A DNA stretch of 64,000 bases from Acephala macrosclerotiorum (taxonomy: Eukaryota; Ascomycota; Leotiomycetes; Helotiales; Mollisiaceae). The stretch spans positions 63,510 to 127,509 of the forward strand of contig MU119329.1 in NCBI GenBank assembly GCA_014904845.1, read 5' to 3'. Position 1 is the first letter of the stretch; every line of letters begins with the position of its first letter. Of the stretch, positions 1 through 10,958 are shown in pieces. The position numbers were made by a program, and so were the translations under genes. The notes below the pieces were generated by a model, which saw only the letters and a program-made list of their open reading frames with translations, was not told where the DNA came from and searched no databases.

Positions 1-2836
1 ATTTCTCGATTTGCACTGCTCGTATATTCACACGTGAGAGCACAGGCCGAGCCGTGATACCAATGAAAGAGATGCGAAAGCTGTTGAATGGGTGTGGCGA
101 AGAGATATCGATAGGTGTCTTCCACAAAGTGGATTGGGCGGGACTGACGGCTTTTTTGGGTGCCAGTAACGTGGGGTCCGCCCCTGATAGCGTGCCACTG
201 ACTTCCTGCATTAAATATGCATGTATCGAACGATGTTACGGAACAACCTCCGGGTCACAAAAAGATTGGATGAGGATTTAATGAGAATTTAGAACCGTCG
301 TCACATGAATGACTCTCCTGAAATGCTCGATAAGAGGCCAGCCCTGATCCCAAGCGAGCCCAATTGAACGACGAGAACAGCGCAACTTGAACGTAGGAAA
401 ACACAAAGTACGATGAATGCAAATCCGTTCTGATGGAAGAGCAAGACCGCTTGGTCTATCGAAAAAATTCTTTTCGTCCACGAATTCGGAAAATACCTCC
501 CCGAAAATTGGCAAATCTTATGAAACTCTTCAAAGAAAGAACGAAAGTGCTTTCAACGAGCGCTGAGAAAGCTTGAGAAGAAAGCTGAGATATAAAGAAA
601 AGAATTGAGCGAGGATTTTGGAGATGGAAATCCCATGCTTGACGTCATATTGGCATAGGAAGCGGAAAGTTGGTAATTCCAAGTTTGGCTAAAGATATGG
701 CCCAACTATCATTTTATAAATAAAAGAGATAATCTTCCTGTTAGGTCCATACATATCAAGCACATCAATTTCCGATTCAGCAGCTTCAATTACTTCATTT
801 TACAACCATAAATTATTGCATGACGATCAAGTTGCTATTGTCACAAACTGTCTTCACGTTTCAATGCAATGCCGTTGGGAATGGCTGGTTTGATTGAGAT
901 GAGCTATCACCATGTGTAGCCCAGATAGTAATTCAATAATCCCATGTTATCCCTTGAGAAATGTCCAAGATCATCTTCAGGTCCTTCTTTTGTGCCGTCA
1001 GAATTGGTATGCAATATAGCCGGGTTCCTTCATCAGAATGCTTCCCACCAATCGAATTACTGCGAGTATGTACCCAAACGCCTGCTTCAGGGCTCTTCAT
1101 CGTAAGCTCGGGATCTATTCAGCAGACTAGACCCACCTCACATTTGGAAGTTATGCTTCTGCTTCCCTCTTTCCTGCATGAAGCTTGTATAGCGTATATT
1201 CTGCAAGGACTCGGCGAGATGCGTACGATTTTCGCGGAGTTCCAACGATGCGTGTTTGTTTGCAGCAGATAGTGTTCGCGTCGAGGAAGGCGTAGTGTGT
1301 TTTTGAGGTTGAATGCCTGATCGTGTTCGGATCTTGAAATATATATGTGTATCGTGTCCGATGAAACCTTCTGAAGTCCTCCACTGCCTCGTAATTATAA
1401 AGGTTTTGGTTGATCTTAGTGCTGGCTGTAGGATTCGGATGCCTTCGCGCGTGAGGTGTTGTTGGTAAGATGTGATTACTTTACGTCGTTGGCAGAAGTT
1501 CGCAAGATCTCAGAGTAGTACCAAGGCTGTCCTCCACCTCAACCCCATGCACGGATGTCTGAAGAGGACACAGGAAGTCGAGAAGGTAGGATCGGAAGGC
1601 CACTGTCGGATGTTTCCAGGCGTAGGAGTCGAAGTGATCGTTGCGCCAGCGTGGCGTTGAGGCTCGAGAACGCATTTTTATCGAGAGAATCAAAGCTGAT
1701 ACATCTGCAGGCTATTTCTCAAGTCAGCATTGCACTGTGCTCCTTAGTATAAAGCATAATTAGATGATGATAGCTGATCCAGTTGTTGTTGTTGTGCTCG
1801 TGGCTGGCAGTGAATGTGCTTTCTGGAGCTTTGCGAGTGTCTCCGGGACCTGATTCTTGTTTAGAAGTCTTGACTTGTAACTGAGCTTCGAATAGACTGG
1901 AGAATGAATTCGAGTGGAATATCGGTGTTGAGATGTGTTTTTGCGAAAGATTTGAAAAGATTCCAGGCCGCAGGGCCCCTGCACACCGTCGTCTAGAGTT
2001 GCATGAAGCCTGGGTATAGGCGACCGAGGGGGAGAAACACTTTACTGTTCTTTGATATTGAAGCTCCAATTCGCCACTCTCGAGTTTGCCATTAATAGCA
2101 TGTCCTATGTATACCCAGTGGCACATAGTCACAAGATTGAAACTCCTCGATGAAGATTTCCGAACTCATTGTGCAAGAGATTCCCTCGGGCATTTGCATT
2201 CTAGAGCCCTAACAACCGAACAGGAACAAAAGTCCGGCGACTGAGGACATTATCCATGCAAAAAACCCCAACCACACTCGTAAATTGCCCCATTTCCTTC
2301 AGCCTATTAGTCACATTCGCCATTTGCCTCTCACATTCCATATCTTTTTCCAGTATCGTTCCGAGGAGCCATCTACTAGTACGTCCCCAACCCACCAATA
2401 ATACATCTCAGGGTGCAGCTAACTTTAGAACAGGTGATTAAGACCGAGCTCATTCGAGGCTATGACCTCTGTTTCTGCGGTGTTGGGTTGCGCAGCATTT
2501 TACTAAAAATCTGGTGTTTGGTCACAAGCTAACCGAGATGGGCAGATTTTTCGTCTTTCCACTTCCTTGGAGCCATTCCGAGACGTTATCGAGTGGAAAC
2601 GAAGGCAGTGCGTTATCCTGATACCGGTACATGTGGCGATTAAAATTTCCCGAGATAATATTGAAGATAAAAAAGAAAGGGGGACCACAAATTCGTATTT
2701 GTCACGTGACAGATCCCGATTCCCGTTCGATGAAGGTTGTTTCTCACTCCCAGATACAGCATGGAAGCAAAGGGATGTGAGAGCGATGGAATTGGTATAT
2801 TTCAGCCCAAAAAGCAGATGCAGAGTCAATATAATG
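1..2836. other. Gene-poor stretch, no supported gene
   Basis: I see only short, compositionally unremarkable ORFs on both strands, with no recognisable domain and no consistent exon chain. A CRE-like palindrome TGACGTCA lies at 640-647 and a 10-bp palindrome GTCACGTGAC at 2701-2710, the latter just past the 3' end of the first bHLH gene. Nothing else stands out. Confidence 0.5.
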
Positions 2837-4240
2837 TCATATCATAGTGTCGAGCAGTCTCTTCAAAAGCTGTATCTGCCCCTTCACCATTGTCTTTTCT
2901 TCCTTGAGCTGCGCCTCCTCTTTTTCTAGCATGTAAATATGCTTCCTTGCTAGATCGAGGATTTCGATCTTGCTTAACGTCTTGTCGTTATCTGTGCTAG
3001 AATTGCTTGTGAGCTCTTTCGGCAAAGCGTTCAATAGTGTCGTATATTCATCATTCAGTCTTGCTCGGTACTGGCGCTCCACGTTATTGTGTATTCGGTG
3101 GCAACTACGCTGAGCAATTGGTCTAGAACGCGCAGCTTCTCTAGATGTTGGTTTTGCCTTAGTTGGGCTTGGTTGGGCCATTGTGGATAGGGATCTCGAG
3201 TTCGGAAAAGCTGCTGGGGGTCGTTGATTTGGTGCATTGGCACTGGGTGAGCGGAGAGGAGAGGAGACAGATCTCTTAGCGCCTGTACTATTATTAGACA
3301 TTGGAAGCTAAGTTGTTTTTTGCATACAATGTAATATGCTCTTACCTGGGTTTGAGGACGCTGAATTTGCCACAAAATAATCATCCCTTGAAATGCTGGG
3401 GACAAATGAACGAGAAGCCTCGGTACTGATCTGGCTGATAGGTGAAAGCAGCTGTCCTTCGCCGATAGTGGTAAGAATTTTGTCTGGCAAGGCAAACCCC
3501 GAAGCACTTTGAGCATCGGATCTAGGGTTTGCATTTAAATTCCCAAGATCCCAATGTTCCCACATCTCACAATCCCATAACGACTCGTCGATATCGCTGG
3601 AAAATGTGCTTCTGGTGGCACTAGAAGACTGTCCAAAATAAACTGGTTCTTCAGGCCATGGTGGTGCTACCGGATCCAGCAGGAATTGCCACCCCGGGTC
3701 CAGCTCATCCGCAGCTCGCTGGATCGGGGTCGTGTCCGAGGCTCCGAAGAGATAGTTCTGATCTGTATGTCAACGTGACTTCCATGTCGCTCAGGTTCTC
3801 AGGATTGTTGCTTACGCCCGTTTGGTTCATCGATCAGAATAAAGTTTTGAGAGAGAGAGAGATAATAAAGAAAAAGCTTGGCCACCAAGCATGAAGACTG
3901 AGGACCGTCACTTGCGGGGGTTTCAGTGATTTCAAGCGCCCGCTGGATATGTTGTGCCGATTTGAGATCTGGGATAAGCAACGTCCCCTTTCACCCTTGG
4001 GCCCAAAGCAAGATCAATCGCGGCGATAAAGGTGCTGGACAGAGGGCCTACTGAAGGCTGGTCCTGTCGCTCGAATGCAGATAATGGAAAGAGGTCAAAC
4101 TCAAGCGCGGGATCGTGGGCTTGGAGATTTTCGAGTGATACCAAAAAGGTCGTGATACATTCCGAGGTAACTTGAAAACAATTGGCCGTCGTCTCCATGG
4201 CGCATAGAACCACGATTACCACCAAAATTTCGATATACAT
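2837..4240 (-). CDS. bHLH transcription factor 1 (SREBP-type basic region), multi-exon
   Basis: This is a probable DNA-binding regulator. The last exon (2837-3282) encodes a basic helix-loop-helix followed by a leucine/glutamate-rich coiled coil at the C-terminus. The basic region reads HNNVERQYRARLN: His, Glu and Arg are at the E-box-contacting positions, and the Tyr is typical of SREBP-like factors. A 63-nt intron (3283-3345) joins it in frame to 3346-3762, an acidic, Trp- and Pro-containing exon that looks like an activation region. A further intron (3763-3815) keeps frame with a possible exon 3816-3942, and another (3943-3994) with 3995-4240, which has an ATG at 4238-4240. The two 5' exons are tentative because no homologous motif supports them, and the CT-rich stretch near 3850-3890 could be untranslated. 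A second bHLH gene lies upstream on the same strand. I am confident of the bHLH domain and much less sure of the N-terminus. Confidence 0.65.
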
Positions 4241-5009
4241 AGCCACGTTTAGTTGCAAACAGGCGAGAGTGCTATCCAATTGAAAAAGATGTGTTACACA
4301 TGTGGGGAAGTATCGATAAGGTTTGTATGCACGTAGGGTCTAGAACTTAACATGGGGGACGACGGCACGGAAAAGCGTTGACGATACTGACCACCGGGAG
4401 AGAACAGGAAACAGGAACGAATGCGTTGCATAACTTTGCACAAGAAATCACATGACTAGTTCTGATGATGTGATATGTGATACAACTGAGACCGACTAAA
4501 CACGATATTGCAAAACGTGAACATTAATTAAAGGCAGTTGAAACAAAATATCAGGAAAGGAAAGACCTCGACAACACACATATTCAACACGAAAAAACAT
4601 TCACGAATATTGTAGGATCAATAATGGACTCAGAATTTCCCACTTTGTACTTGCAGAGAAGCCTCGATGCACATGGAATGTATAGATACTTGAGGTGAAA
4701 ACAAAGCATTGAATCGCAAGAAAAAGTTGCTTTTGGCAGTCGGCGGAAGAGAAGGTGGTCTGTTTAAATTATCTGAATGGAAAGAACCATTCCATTGTGA
4801 CGTCATCTGCGTGCCAAGCTGCTCTAGCCAAGTCAAGATATTGGCTATGCACCATATGCCTTATGTCAAAATCAGGTCTACCCGCGAGTCTTGAACAAAT
4901 ACAGGTGTATAGTCCGATACTCTATACTGGCCGTGTTATCTAAGTCAGTGTAGAGCTTGATCAGAAGAGGCTGCAGCCCGTCAACCCCACTTGAACACTC
5001 ATCATCCTG
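4241..5009. other. Intergenic region between the two bHLH genes
   Basis: About 770 bases separate the tentative 5' end of bHLH 1 from the stop codon of bHLH 2. It must hold the promoter of bHLH 1 and the 3' UTR of bHLH 2. Apart from the CRE-like palindrome listed separately I see no coding potential. Confidence 0.45.
4798..4805. promoter_or_regulatory. CRE-like palindrome TGACGTCA
   Basis: This perfect 8-bp palindrome is the consensus site for CREB/ATF-type bZIP factors. It lies about 560 bases upstream of the tentative bHLH 1 start. Function is inferred from the consensus only. Confidence 0.35.
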
Positions 5010-6092
5010 TCAAGGAAAAAGAACACCTCCTTGGCGTACCCATTCTTCCTTTATTCCCTCAAAGTCCGTCTGAAGCTCCCGATTTTCTCCACGAAGGACA
5101 AGCTCTTCTTCTTCCAACTTCTTGATGTATTGTTCTGCCAAGACCAATGTTTCTGCTTTGCTGACAGCTCTCCCTGCTCCGCTTTCAAACCCACTTGCAA
5201 TGATGCTCTCCCTAGGTATTCTTGCTAGTAACTGCGCAAAATGATGGTTCAGCCTGGTTCGGTATTGCTTTTCGATTTCGTTGTGCTGGTTCGTTGGCGC
5301 TCGATCTCTTCTCGTACTCTTGGTCCTGTTGGAGGATAGCTTGGGTTGAGTAGCGAACGCAAAATGTCGGGACAAGTCTGCAGTTCTAAGCTTCGGAGAG
5401 TGTGACTTTCTCGGAAAAGATTCAGCCCTGTGAGAGTTGTCGGTATTGACTAGTCTCGTTCCTTCTAGCCCTGTAAGCTCTGTCGTGTTCAAATATCTCC
5501 TCGATACAATATGACTACCCGAATATGATGCCAGGTTGGAAAGTGCTTGAGGATCTTTATTGGTCGGATCAAGTAGCATAGCAGGTTCTTGAGATGTCGA
5601 AAGCCGCCACATGGGTGGTAGAGATCTCGCTTCCTCACTGTTCGCAGACCATCCGAACAGGTCCAAGCCTTGAGGTGGTTGTTGATTTGAGTTATGGCTG
5701 TGTATTATTTGAGAGGTGGTAGCAGGGTCGGAGGGCGCTCCATAAAGCAGTCCATAGATAGGTGGGTTGAGGATTTGGATTGGACGGTTGTAGTCATTGT
5801 CAAAGCTGGAATTGAAATAGTTCCAGTCAACTGTTTCTGCAGGTGTGCAAGCGCTCGTTAACGAGGTAGAGAATGGTGATCTATTGGATGTGATGTACGG
5901 CGAAATGGTTGAAGGGAAATTCGAGAAGGATGGTCGTGGCGAAGACTCGTCGAGGCTGTCGAAGGTTTGGAACTGTAGGGGAGAATAGGTCCTATGTTCA
6001 ACCTGTATCAAACAGTTAGTGGCAAGTTGAGAGCACACCGCTGAGCCATTTAAGGGACTCAGCGGCGAGCAAAGACTTTCCTCCGAGTTCAT
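5010..6092 (-). CDS. bHLH transcription factor 2 (SREBP-type basic region)
   Basis: A single-exon 360-aa protein. The bHLH is C-terminal, from about residue 270 to 330. Its basic region HNEIEKQYR has His270, Glu274 and Arg278, the class-B E-box (CACGTG) contact pattern. Tyr277 replaces the usual Arg, as in SREBP factors. The loop is unusually long and Gly/Ser-rich (residues about 295-310), and a coiled coil follows. The first 260 residues are Ser/Thr/Pro/Asn-rich and probably disordered, consistent with an activation domain. Length and layout match small fungal bHLH regulators found near secondary-metabolism or accessory genes, but no biosynthetic cluster is evident here. It is probably a diverged duplicate of the neighbouring bHLH gene, since the two share orientation, domain order and the Tyr. 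Three CACGTG sites lie in the 1.7 kb upstream, so autoregulation is possible. Confidence 0.8.
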   Translation of the reverse strand: MNSEESLCSPLSPLNGSAVCSQLATNCLIQVEHRTYSPLQFQTFDSLDESSPRPSFSNFPSTISPYITSNRSPFSTSLTSACTPAETVDWNYFNSSFDNDYNRPIQILNPPIYGLLYGAPSDPATTSQIIHSHNSNQQPPQGLDLFGWSANSEEARSLPPMWRLSTSQEPAMLLDPTNKDPQALSNLASYSGSHIVSRRYLNTTELTGLEGTRLVNTDNSHRAESFPRKSHSPKLRTADLSRHFAFATQPKLSSNRTKSTRRDRAPTNQHNEIEKQYRTRLNHHFAQLLARIPRESIIASGFESGAGRAVSKAETLVLAEQYIKKLEEEELVLRGENRELQTDFEGIKEEWVRQGGVLFP

Positions 6093-7859
6093 TGTGAAGA
6101 TGCTATCAGAGTTGATACGTTTGTGTCTTGTTTCGAGGGGCGCAATGGTAGGGCGATGAGACGACGGCTGCTTTCGAGCTTCGAGGATACTCCCGCCTTT
6201 GAGAACGCTTTATGTGTGTGGAGGATCAGTTTCGATGTGCCAAGGCAGGCACTGTTGTAAGTGTTGGACATCCATACCGCTGGCGAATGTATATCGACGC
6301 TCGATATTTGCCGAAGTCCGCTCAAGAGATGTGGCAAAATGGTAGACCGTAGCTGAATTCACAGCATTACTTCCTCAGGATGAGTTGCAGCATCGGTATA
6401 CCCGAAGTAGACGGCTGCAAAGCCTCTGTGAAGAAATGAACCCTTCGTGCAGTGAGCGCTGCCCAATGCCAATCTTTTGCTCGACGCCGAGGAGAGAGAG
6501 GCTTTACAGGGTCCCACGGAGCTTGGCTCTTCTGTGGAGACGAGGTAATATTAATACACGATTCATTTGATTGGGCTAGATGAAAAAGTGCAGCAATGCG
6601 CAGCCCTTGTCGCCGGCCAGCCGTTTCGAACCCACTCGTATTTCCGATCCTTAAGGTAGAGCTCGATGGCCAGCATAAATGGCCACCACACCTTCTCCCA
6701 ATTCGCTGTATCTGATACGGCTGTGAAGATGTCCTGTTTGACGGGAGAAAGGCGACTGCTCTAGCGATGCTTCCAAATGGTTCTGGGCCTTGTACCAGTA
6801 GAAGGTGGCAAGTAAGGCTGCACCTACTGCTGGGATGATGGTACGACTATGGCGTCAAATTATTCTGTTCTTTCTGTCTCTTCGCTGATAGCAAAACCTC
6901 ATGTGAGGGAAAAGTCTCCTGGAGAATGTGATCGAGCACGTGATAAAAATCGCCCCCTTTGTGGCGGAACCACCAGTTCGCCGACCTCGGATGAGGACTG
7001 CGCTTGGAACATATCACATGCGTTTTGTCAGGAGTCCCGAAGGCCCGTTTTCGAAAGCCTCAGAGCATGACATCTTGGAGTCAAGAAGTGTATGCAGCGT
7101 TTTTTGCCTTGAACTTGGAGATATTCAACCGAATTTTAGCCGCGTTTAACTTGATTTGATATAAAGCCCTTCTTACTTGTTATTCATGCCAATAATTCAC
7201 TTGAAGGGTGTTCGATGGTCGTCCAGGCAGACCGCATTTGCGCCAGGTCACGTGCCATGATGATGCTTTGAGCCTTGAGCACCATCGTGGCAGAAGACAA
7301 TAGAGGCTCCCAAGTGGAGGCTGCTGATGCTCGGGATATCTCTCGCCTGCCGTTTCTCTATATAATCATTAGATAAAATACTGGTATTGAAGCGTCTGAA
7401 CACTGGATTCTTAAAGGACAATATTACCTCCCATTCCACAGCCTGCGACCCAGCAGACGGAAGCTCGTCTCAAAATTGATGGCTGGTAAGTAAACCTCTT
7501 GAAGCTTCTGTAAAGTAGATAGTTTGGCTTGAGGAGCTTTATGAGTAGATGGTTCAAGAGATGCATGGGAAGATCAAAAGGGATCCAACCTTCGCCTCTG
7601 CGCGATCTTCTCCTTGATCGTAGACACAAACACGACCGTAATGCTGAAGACTTTGAGAGTAAAGAGTTGTGATGAAGGAGGGGGGGTTTTTTTTGTTCAA
7701 CGATGAGTGAGTATTAGACCACCAGAAAATGGAATGGAAGTTGTCATTCGACTCCGTTGTCACGCCATCACGTGAGTCGGCACACATCCATGAAAGCCGA
7801 ACCTAAAAAGAATTTATAGTGGGATGTCCCTCGTACCTCACCCCATGCCCTGCCTTTGA
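6093..7859. other. Upstream region of bHLH 2 with E-boxes; one possible exon
   Basis: No complete gene is supported. CACGTG hexamers occur at 6937-6942, 7249-7254 and 7769-7774. A coding-like fragment at 6563-6760 on the minus strand is listed separately. The rest shows only short random ORFs up to the AT-rich block. Confidence 0.4.
6563..6760 (-). pseudogene. Isolated coding-like exon fragment
   Basis: A reading frame preceded by a CTAG acceptor-like sequence encodes about 65 residues with protein-like composition. It is rich in Trp, Tyr and charged residues and includes WWPFMLAIELYLKDRKYEWV. It ends at TGA (6563-6565). Upstream on the same strand, a hydrophobic stretch in another frame (about 6790-6850) could belong to it, but I could not join the two with a clean intron. 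It may be the 3' exon of a decayed gene. I do not recognise the family. Confidence 0.3.
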
Positions 7860-8520
7860 CGATTTGAAATAATATAAAACTTTTAATTTATAAATTTTTT
7901 ATTTATATCGACTTTATTAATATAAATAAAAATGTTTTTTTTATAATTTTTTTTATAAAAATATTAAATTTATAAATATTATTTTTTATTAATAATTATT
8001 AATAATTAATTAATAAAAATATAAAATAAAAATTAATATTTATTAAAATTATATTAATAAATAAAAATTTATTTAAAAATTTAAAAAATTAATAATTAAA
8101 TATATTTTTATTAATTAAAAAATAAACGTTATTTGTTTTTAAATTTTATATTTTAAAACGAATAAATAAATAATTAATTAATTTAAAATATTTTATAATT
8201 AATAAATTAAATTACGAATAATTTTAAATAAATTTAATTTATAATTAAACTTTTTTTTATTTTAAATATTATTATTTTTTTATAATATTAATAAATTATA
8301 AAGTTTTTTTTATATAAAATTAAAACTTTATAAAAAGTTTTATAAAGAGCGCTAAATACTAAAAATAATACATTTTGACGTTTTTTAATAAAATCGTAAC
8401 GCAAAAACGTAATCCAAATATTACATTTATTTACGTAACTTTAAAGCAAACCATTTTTTCCCTAGTAAAATACTTTTAACTATCGTCAAAGGCATACATT
8501 TAACTATATCAACTAAATCC
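7860..8520. repeat. AT-saturated block (probable RIP-degraded repeat relic)
   Basis: About 660 bases consist almost wholly of A and T, with sharp changes of composition at both edges. The few C and G left are in CpG or in ACTT/AAGT contexts, and CpA/TpG is nearly absent. This is the end state expected of RIP in a repeated element. Too little information remains to name the original element. Confidence 0.7.
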
Positions 8521-8594
8521 TCTCTTTGACAAAGATTTGTTTGTTTTTCGAGATTGGAACGGCATAATTTGGACCTTAAGAGCAGTAACTGACA

Positions 8595-9313
8595 ATGACT
8601 TTTACAACCCTAGTTGCGTCATCTCTCATCCCAGCGACTGCTACGCAAGCTAAGTCCAAGTCCTTATCACGGCCATTATATTCGTCCTCCCTTATATCTG
8701 AAGTCTGTCTCTTATAGCACACTCACAAGCCTGATTCAAGGACCAACATCTATATCTACTCGAACAACAGCGGTCTCTGCGACATTGACGCAATCGACCT
8801 GGCTCCTTGCTCCATTACACCCACCGTCGTCAGCGGCGGTTTGGATTTGTCGCTGCCGACCTTCGCTCCCTGGGCGACGAGCGTGCCAAATTCCCCGTTT
8901 GGATCGACAATTGGGAGCACGGAGGCCCAGGGAGGAAAATACGCGGCGTGAGTCTCACTCTACTTCCCTTTTAAGACACTAAACTGATATTCGACAGCCA
9001 AGCAAGTATCCCTGGCTTCTCCAGCGGTGTCGCAAATCCAATAACCCTTACACATTCAGTATCCGTCTGCCCAGGGACATCCTACGCCCTCGCAGCGTTT
9101 GCAGCTGCGTCCAGACGAACCTAATGCCTCATTCAGCTTTGCGTGGACAGCACATGCGGAGTGGCGATCACTTTGACTACTGCGGATGCCGAGAAGAATT
9201 TTATCTTCAATGGTGGAAGCAGTGGAAGCGCTAGCATCAGCGTTTTGGCGTATTGCACGGGTGTAAATAGTAGGACGGTGTATATCGATAGTGTTGCAGT
9301 GACGAAGAACTGA
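8595..9313 (+). pseudogene. Secreted carbohydrate-binding-like protein, disrupted by a nonsense codon
   Basis: The ATG at 8595 begins a signal-peptide-like sequence (MTFTTLVASSLIPATATQA). A second block from about 8752 encodes a cysteine-containing, Ser/Thr/Gly-rich beta-type domain. It includes an APW segment, a QASIPG segment and VCPGTSYAL, which resembles the CBM/CenC-like modules of fungal secreted proteins. An intron at 8948-8997 joins its two halves in frame. The frame then meets TAA at 9122-9124, after which the same frame stays open with matching composition and a cysteine pair to TGA at about 9311. The splice between the signal-peptide segment and the domain is unresolved. The stop looks like CAA changed to TAA, a CpA-to-TpA transition, next to a RIP-saturated block. 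Family assignment is from overall pattern only. Confidence 0.5.
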
Positions 9314-10958
9314 TTTTGCAAGAATTGAGGAAAATCTGAGTGAAAAGCGACTTTTAGGTCATGAGAAGGTCTTCTGGTTCATGCATCAAGGCAATACGGG
9401 TGGCTGTTCGCACGCAATCCGTAATACTCGAGCGTGTCTTAGACTCCCAAGTTTGAATTGGAATTGTCAAGTTTAAGGATCCGACGAATTGGAATTGGAA
9501 TTGGCAATTCAAGACTCGAGTCTGATTCGAGTTTGAGTTGGAATTGGGGAACCCTGATCGTCGGTCTATAAAACTTGTGAATGTCGGGTAACAAGTTCTA
9601 GCTTTAAATACCCTAGTTTTGATAGGATTGTCTTCAAGATATGATTCTAGATAAAGACTTATTGATAAGCTCGATCCGTCCATCGTTGTGAATCGGAAGG
9701 GCAACTCGAAAAAACCGAGCCTTTCAAAGCGGCTTTGAGGTCAATCTACACATCTGGTCGGGAAGTTCCACCTCCATCCCGCAAAATTGCTGCCCGAAAA
9801 ACCTCAGAATTGCCTTCCTCACGGCCATTTCTCGAAGCAGATAAGCAGAGCAAGAGCTGACGACCACATCGATCCCACAAGAGCAGCGAGGGAAAATACT
9901 AAATGGTGGGTTGACCAATAATGGCCAAGCAGAAGACCAGAGCGTGCTCACCCGCTGGCTCAAAGGAGAGTTGAAAATTACATCGATCAAGGACCCTTGA
10001 GTCAAAGTTGAGGCTGAAACAGCATACCTCTAAATCGTCGTCGAGTCTACGACGTCTACTCACGTCCATGACGCGCGATCGAAAACGTATCACTATACAC
10101 AGCTCATCAGTGGAACTAACTTATCACTTCGAAGTAATGTCATGATCCAAGTTGAATGGTACACTGGTATGGAAATGTCAGAAGCTTAACCTGAAAATGC
10201 TCGCCGATTGCCTCAGGATACCAAAATTGTTCTACTGAGTGGAGCTGGCCACGCATTAGGATTGCTACGGGCTCCTAAAGAAGGCTTATATGACCCGAAA
10301 TCGCCTCTGCTTAGAATGGCTCCGAGATTCTGCCCGTGGCTGAGGCCTTTTGGATGACAATTGGATGTACCAGACGTGACGAAAGGGGCTAATTTGCGCT
10401 AAGCGAGATCGCAAGAACAGTTGCGAAATGAGCAGAGAACAGCATTTCTGGAATTTGATGTTGCTGAAACAGAGTGTAGAACATTCTGAAAGTTTACTAT
10501 GCTTTCAAATGCTCGATATTCAATTGTGCGTTGAAATAAGAATTGGGCCCGGGGCGACCCGCAACCTTGTGGGCCCCAATGTGTCAAACCATGGTACCAC
10601 ACAACTTTAAGAAGTCAAAACTCTCTAAGATGTACTTTAGACCCAATGGTGAATGAGTCAAGAATATATGACGTTTATATAGCTTAGTATGCTCCTTGGT
10701 GGGGCGAAATCGCGTCCCACAGGGCCATAGGAGTCAATAAAAACAAGATTCAGCCCACAAAGGGTATTCTTTCCGCAGGGACTTCGCACACCACCAGCCG
10801 GCTGTGTGCCAAAAACGTCAGAAATCACCAAGCCAGCCTCAACGACGGTTAATGGAGAAAGAGCAAGAGGAGAAGGGATATTAATTGACGACTCAAATCA
10901 AAATCCATAACAGGATCCCGCAACGCTTCACGCAAATCCAAGGTCAAGCCCGCCCAGT
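9314..10958. other. Intergenic stretch with a GAATTG-rich repeat
   Basis: No gene is supported. Around 9450-9560 the sequence repeats GGAATT/GAATTG units and related CTCGAGTCT words, a low-complexity patch. The remainder contains only short ORFs and the promoter of the downstream 733-aa gene. Confidence 0.4.
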
